Source of the DNA: Artemia franciscana
Taxonomy: Eukaryota; Arthropoda; Branchiopoda; Anostraca; Artemiidae
NCBI RefSeq assembly: GCF_032884065.1
Contig: NC_088872.1
Span: forward strand, 9,051,493 to 9,115,492
Length of the DNA stretch: 64,000 bases
Direction: 5' to 3'
Shown here: piece by piece, positions 58,868-64,000 of the stretch
Layout of the letters: the number at the start of each line of letters is the position of its first letter
Position numbering within the stretch: position 1 is the stretch's first letter
The notes under the pieces: model-generated
What the model was told of the DNA's origin: nothing
What the model saw: the letters and a program-made list of their open reading frames with translations, nothing else
Databases searched by the model: none
Program-made: the position numbers and the translations under genes

Positions 58868-59574
58868 TGTTTTTTTTTGTTTTTTCCCCAGGGGTGATCG
58901 TATCGACTCAGTGGTCCTAGAACGTCGCGAAAGGGCTCATTCTAACGGAAATTAAAAGTTCTAGTGCCCTTTTTAAGTGACCGAAAAAATTGGAGGGCAC
59001 CTAGGCCCCCTCCCACGCTCATATTTTTCCCAAAGTCACCGGATCAAAATTCTGAGATAGCCATTTTATTCACCATAGTCGAAAAACCTAATAACTATGT
59101 CTTTTGGGACGACTTACTCCCCCGCAGTCCCCTTGAGAGGGGCTGCAAGTTACAAACTTTGACCTGTGTTTAAATACAGTAATGGTTACTGGGAAGTGTA
59201 GAGACGCTTTCAGGGGGATTTTTTTTTGGTTGGGGGAGAGTTGAGGGGAGGGGTTACGTGGGAGGATTTTTCCATGGAGGAACTTCTCATGGGGGAAGAT
59301 ACTTTCAATTGAGGGGGCGCAGGATTTTCTAGCACTATTTAAAAAAAACAATGAAAAAATAAATATGAAAAGTTTTTTCTACTGAAAGTGACGAGCAGTA
59401 TTAAAATTGAAAACGAACAGACATTATAACGCATATGAGGGGTTTATCTCCTCGTAATACCTCGCTCTTTACGCTAAAGTATTTTTAGTAATTACAACTA
59501 CTTATTCTACGGCCTTTGTGATTCAGGGGCCATTCTTAAGGAATTGGGACAAAAGTTAAACTTTCATTTAAAAA
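58868..59574 (-). repeat. Foldback repeat family, minus half of an inverted pair
   Basis: Reads in reverse from ccccaggggtgatcgtatcg (58,886) to the ctttacgctaaag core (59,467) and a tract aaaaaaacttgttttt at 59,570. It faces the plus copy that follows, so together they form an arm-to-arm palindrome of about 1.6 kb. Confidence 0.87.
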
Positions 59575-60890
59575 AACTTGTTTTTTTTTGTTTAATGAAA
59601 GTAAGGAGCAACATTAAAACTTAAAACGAACAGAAATTACTCCTTATATGCAAGGGGCTTTCCCTCCTCAACGCCCCGCTATTTACGCTAAAGTTTGACT
59701 CTTTCTCTTAACTCTATTTTTAAAAAAGTAAGAAACTGTTTTAATATTCCCCTTTTATTGCGTGTATGAGGGGGTTCAACCCTCGCCGATACCTCGCTCT
59801 TTAGCCTAAAGCTTAAATTTTGTCCCAATTCATTAAGAATGAGCTCTGAATCACAAAGGCCGTAGAATAAATAGTTGAAATTACTAAAAACACTTTAGCG
59901 CAAAGAGTGAGGTATAACGAGGAGGTAAACCCCTCATATGCGTAATAATTTTTGTTCGTTTTAAGTTTTAATGCTGCTTCTTACTTTCAGTAGAAAAACT
60001 TTTCATATTTATTTTTTTCGTTGTTTTTTTTTCAAATAATGCTGGAAAATCCTGCGTCCCCTTCATTGAAATTTCTTCCCCCATGACAAGTTTCTCCGTG
60101 GAAATATCCTCCCACGTAACCCTCCGCCTCAAATCTCCCCCCTAAACAAAAAAATCCCCCTCAAAACGTCTGTACACTTCCCAGTAACCATTACTATATG
60201 TAAACACAGGTCAAAGTTTGTAACTTGCAGCCCCTCATATGGGGACTGCGGGGGAGTAAGTCGTCCCTAAAGACATAGTTATTAGGTTTATCGACTATGG
60301 TGAATAAAATGGCTATCTCAGAATTTTGATTCGGTGACTTTTGGGAAACAATGAGCGTGGGAGGGGGCCTAGGTGCCCTCCAATTTTTTGGTCACTTAAA
60401 AAGGACACTAGAACTTTTAATTTCCGTTAAAATGAGCCCTCTAGCGACATTCTAGGACCACTCAGTCGATACGATCACCCCTGGGGAAAAAACAAACCAA
60501 CAAAAAAACAAAAAAAAAAAACAAATAAACACGCATCCGTGATCTTTCTTCTGGCAAAAAATGCGAAATTCCACATTTTTGTAGATAGGAGCTTGAAACT
60601 TCTATTCAATAACTTCTCTGATACGCTGAATCTGATGGTGTGATTTTCGTTAAGATTGTATGACTTTTAGGGGGTGTTTCCCCCTATTTTCTGAAATGAG
60701 GCAAATTTGCTCCGGCTCGTAACTTTTGATGGGTATAACTGATCTTGATGAAACTTATATATTTAATATCAGCATTAAAATGCGATTCTTTTGATGTAAC
60801 TATTGGTATCAAAATTCCATTTTTTAGAGTTTCGGTTACTATTGAGCCGGGTCGCTCCTTAATACAGTTCGTTACCACGAACTGTTTGAT
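59575..60890 (+). repeat. Foldback repeat family, plus half with intact end hairpin
   Basis: Starts at the tgaaagtaaggagcaaca arm, includes a shortened palindrome and the full right arm, and ends with CAGTTCGTTACCACGAACTG (60,865-60,884) and tttgat. Confidence 0.9.
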
Positions 60891-61202
60891 CAAGCCAATA
60901 AATGTCATCAAACAGCAATAATTTCGACTGACGTTCACAGCTTCAGCTGTTTGAAAGTAACCCTTTTCAAATGGATAAGTTTTTAGCGTTGAACATTCCG
61001 AATGATATTGCAGACATAAATGTTAAACCAGGGTGACATAGCAAATATGTGGATTTTATGATTAAATATTCCCCTTTATAATATGAATAGATAATCTATA
61101 TATATATATAAATAAGTTGCTTGTTTGTGTGTATGTCTGTCTGTCCGCATATGACGTCTGAATTATTTCATCATATACCAATTCAAAAGCGAATGTATTC
61201 AA

Positions 61203-61282
61203 GCCGAAGTAGCTGAGTTGGTAAAGCGTTATGTTCCAGGTTCTAGGTCCGAGAGGTTCCAGGTTCGAACCTTGGCTTTAGC
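61203..61282 (+). tRNA. tRNA-like sequence inside the Helitron (probably a tRNA pseudogene or pol III module)
   Basis: 80 bases with A box TAGCTGAGTTGG (61,210-61,221) and B box GGTTCGAACCT (61,262-61,272). The acceptor arms GCCGAAG and CTTTAGC pair with one mismatch and one wobble, the T arm CCAGG/CTTGG closes over TTCGAAC, and the D arm has three pairs. A 13-base variable region suggests a class II (Leu/Ser-like) ancestor. The anticodon stem does not pair, so no anticodon is assigned and function as a tRNA is doubtful. The pol III boxes look intact. Confidence 0.65.
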
Positions 61283-61667
61283 ATTAATACAAAAGAAGAA
61301 AAAAAACTAAAAAAGGTAAAAACTGCAAAAAAACTAAAAAGATAAAAACCGAAAAAAAACTAAAAAGAAAAAAGGAAAAAAACAAAAAATTTATTCCATT
61401 ATATACCAATTCAAAAACGAATGTATATACAGACCGGGACAGAGGGAATATAAATAACGACCGGGAAGCTCAAAGAGAAATTATAGACTGGGACACCGGG
61501 ACACAAATGACGACTGGGACGTGTGTGTCGACTGACGTCATGTTTGTGTGTCGACTGACGTCATGTTTGTCGACTATAAATGACGACTGGGACACAGGGA
61601 TACAACTACAACGGGGACGCCGGGGGGCACAGGGAGGATATATAAATGACGATGGGGACACAGGGAA

Positions 61668-61862
61668 TGTTTGATTAGCAATCACCATCAACAAAGCTCA
61701 AGGGCAATCATTAGAACAATGAGGTATAGATCTGAATACGGATTGTTTTTCCCATGGACAATTATATGTTGCATGTTCAAGAGTCGGTAAACCTGACAAT
61801 CTATTTATATGTACAGACAATGGGACAGCGAAGAATGTTGTATATTCGCAAGTTTTACGTAG
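61668..61862 (+). pseudogene. Helicase C-terminal fragment of the Helitron gene
   Basis: LAITINKAQGQSLEQ, an in-frame [43 protein letters not shown] and YSQVL follow each other, matching about the last 65 residues of the intact helicase. The TGA is at the same codon as in 10,578-10,685, so these two derivatives share an ancestor. Confidence 0.92.
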
Positions 61863-61878
61863 TTAAAAACATAATAAA

Positions 61879-62250
<372 letters not shown>

Positions 62251-62503
62251 CTGATGGGACACAGGGACACAACTACAATGGCGCGTAACTAATATGGCGC
62301 GTAACGACTTAAGCGTGCGGGGGGGCTTGGGGGGCACGAAGCACCCCCACTAACTAGGTGTTGGGGTGGCGCGAAGCGCCACCCCAACAGCTAGTAGAAT
62401 TATAATATGAATGGAGTATTGGAGGATTTATCACTGTGTCTTTCACAGGGGAATTACCATAATACGTCATCATGTTTAGAGGTGTCGAGTTTTCTAGAGT
62501 CTT

Positions 62504-63005
62504 GTGATGGTTGAACTGATATTCTTGGCGTGTGTGAGTCTTTTCTTACCATGGATAGTCTTCTCTCCTCATATTTTTTTTCCAGGTAATTCATTGACTT
62601 CAAAAACTAGAATTATAATACATCGGTTTTGGACTTTCATACTGAAGGAGCGATTAAGGGACAGGGAGAGGGATGATTTGACTTGTTGGATTGAAGGTAT
62701 GATTGAAACTGTTACAATAGAGGTGCAGCTAGAAAACAAAAAGATTTTGTTTTGCTTGTTGTACTGGCCTTTTGGGGCTGATTCTGGGGAATTGTTTGAG
62801 AATTTTGAATGTTTTATGTCACGAAAAGAGGGAGATGTTAAGATTGTATTTATGAGGGTGATTTTAATTTTAACATACTACGTCTTAATGGGGTGAATCT
62901 TGATTTTTTAATTTGATTGTTTCGTCTGAATATTTTCCCACAGCTGGAACTCCATCTAGAATAACTGATGATTCAGCAACTTTAACTGATGATTTTTTTG
63001 AGCCT
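62504..63005 (+). pseudogene. Non-LTR retrotransposon fragment, AP endonuclease domain
   Basis: The frame from about 62,640 reads RDDLTCWIEGMIETVTIEVQ, LENKKILFCLLYWPFGADSG and ELFENFECFMSRKEGDVKIV. After a frame change near 62,855 it continues GDFNFNILRLNG, and further on AGTPSRITDDSATLTDDFFE. These are the YRPPG..S, MGDFN and PTR.T..SATLID blocks of LINE endonucleases, here with YWPFG instead of YRPPG. RT is absent because the foldback repeat follows directly. Confidence 0.85.
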
Positions 63006-63011
63006 GTAAGT

Positions 63012-64000
63012 TATTAAATAAAAAAAAACAAGTTTTTTTAACTGAAAGTAAGGAGCGACGTTAAAACTTAAAACGAACAGAAATTACTTCGTATATGAAA
63101 GAGGCTGCTTCCTCATCAACGCCCCGCTCTTTACGCTAAAGTTTGACTCTGTCTCTCAATTCTTCTTTTTAAAACAGTAAAAACCTTTAGCGTAAAGAGA
63201 GGGGCGTTGACGAGGAAGCAGCCTCTTTCATATACGAAGTAATTTCTGTTCGTTTTAAGTTTTAACGTCGCTCCTTACTTTCAGTTAAAAAAACTTGTTT
63301 TTTTTTATTTAATTTCTGAACGTTTTTGAATCAATGCATGTTTTGATTTTGGCTCTCCGCAGAGGAATAATTAAACGAAATTTGCATTTTTTTTTTTTTT
63401 TTTTTGGCTAAATGGCTTTCTCATAATTTTGATCGAATGATTCTGAGAAAAAAAGAGCGGGGGAGGAAGCCTAGTTGCCCTCCGATTTTTTGGTTAATTA
63501 AAAAGGCAACTAGAACTTTTAATTTTTTACGAATATTTTTATTAGTAAAAGATTTACGTAACTTATAAATTAGCTTACGTAAAGAACTTTTGTATTCTCA
63601 TATTTTTATTACATATATGAGGGGGTTCGCCCCCTCGTCAGATCCTCGCTCTTTACACTAAAGCTAAAATTTTGTCCAAATTCATTAAGAATAACCCCAG
63701 AATCACAAAAGCCGTAGAATAAATAGTTGAAATTACTAAAAATACTTTAGCGTAAAGAGCGAGGTATTAGGAGGAGGTGAGCCCCTCAAATGGGTAATAA
63801 TTTCTGTTTGTTTGAAGTTTTAATGCTTTTCCTTACTTCCAGCTGAAAGAACTTTTTCATATTTATTTTTTCATTGTTTTTCTTAAATAATGCTAGTAAA
63901 TCCTGCGCTCCCTTCATGGAGATTTTCTTCCCCCATGACAAATTATCGATGGAAAGTACCCCCAGCATATCCCCCTCTTCTTAACCCCTCCCCCAACCAA
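63012..64000 (+). repeat. Foldback repeat family, copy running off the window end
   Basis: Very regular palindrome at 63,020-63,300 (arms about 118 bases), then the right arm through a second core at 63,650-63,765. The terminal hairpin would lie beyond the window. Confidence 0.93.

Noticed and set aside
62940-63007. A tempting internal exon: cccacag acceptor, 20 codons (AGTPSRITDDSATLTDDFFE) and a gtaagtt donor.
   Set aside because: The peptide is the PTR.T..SATLID block of a LINE endonuclease and continues the LINE fragment upstream, so the splice-like ends are coincidental.

Overview
This is an AT-rich, repeat-saturated piece of a eukaryotic, probably arthropod, nuclear genome. A branchiopod crustacean such as a brine shrimp is possible, but that is a guess from repeat style and not something the sequence proves. 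There is no prokaryotic-style gene organisation. Almost every recognisable coding stretch belongs to a transposable element. The only candidate for host protein-coding sequence is one short Ser-rich terminal exon near 40.8 kb. A 100-base run of N at 10,686-10,785 marks an assembly gap.

Left part (0-11 kb): a complete Helitron (264-5934, minus strand) with TC and CTAG ends, a GC-rich terminal hairpin and one open 1654-residue Rep/helicase gene. Its promoter holds five CRE palindromes and a TATA box. A second Helitron of the same family (6849-9047, minus) lost the HUH endonuclease and the helicase by internal deletion. It lies inside a foldback repeat and is joined 5'-end to 5'-end with a third, plus-strand derivative (from 9072) that runs into the gap. 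A fourth derivative (61,095-62,394, plus) is complete at both ends and carries a tRNA-like module, a helicase remnant and a 366-bp TA microsatellite.

Middle (12-48 kb): a 6.8-kb hAT element (18,591-25,422) with terminal inverted repeats, a perfect 8-bp target duplication and a decayed transposase. Its long non-coding arm has been invaded by a palindromic insert, a TA-flanked MITE and a piece of another repeat. Further right are a 236-bp satellite array of 11 copies (28.5-31.1 kb), a segmental duplication whose left copy carries a Helentron/HINE-like element and whose right copy keeps the empty site (31.1-35.4 kb), a 215-bp hAT MITE, and tandem arrays of about 425 bp (x3.3), 50 bp (x4) and 298 bp (x3).

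Right part (48-64 kb): fragments of APE-type non-LTR retrotransposons (reverse transcriptase, EN-RT linker, endonuclease, ORF1), a tRNA-derived SINE, the C-terminal end of a DDE-type transposase and trinucleotide-rich repeats.

One non-coding foldback family recurs across the whole window, at about 6.3, 12.4-15.5, 17.3, 25.6, 37.6, 43.8-46.4, 47.1, 52.2-54.3, 58.9-60.9 and 63.0 kb. It has palindromic centres and a 20-base hairpin 6 bases from its end. Its palindrome arms match each other within a copy better than they match other copies, the most unusual pattern seen here. No retrovirus-like, LTR or Polinton element was recognised.
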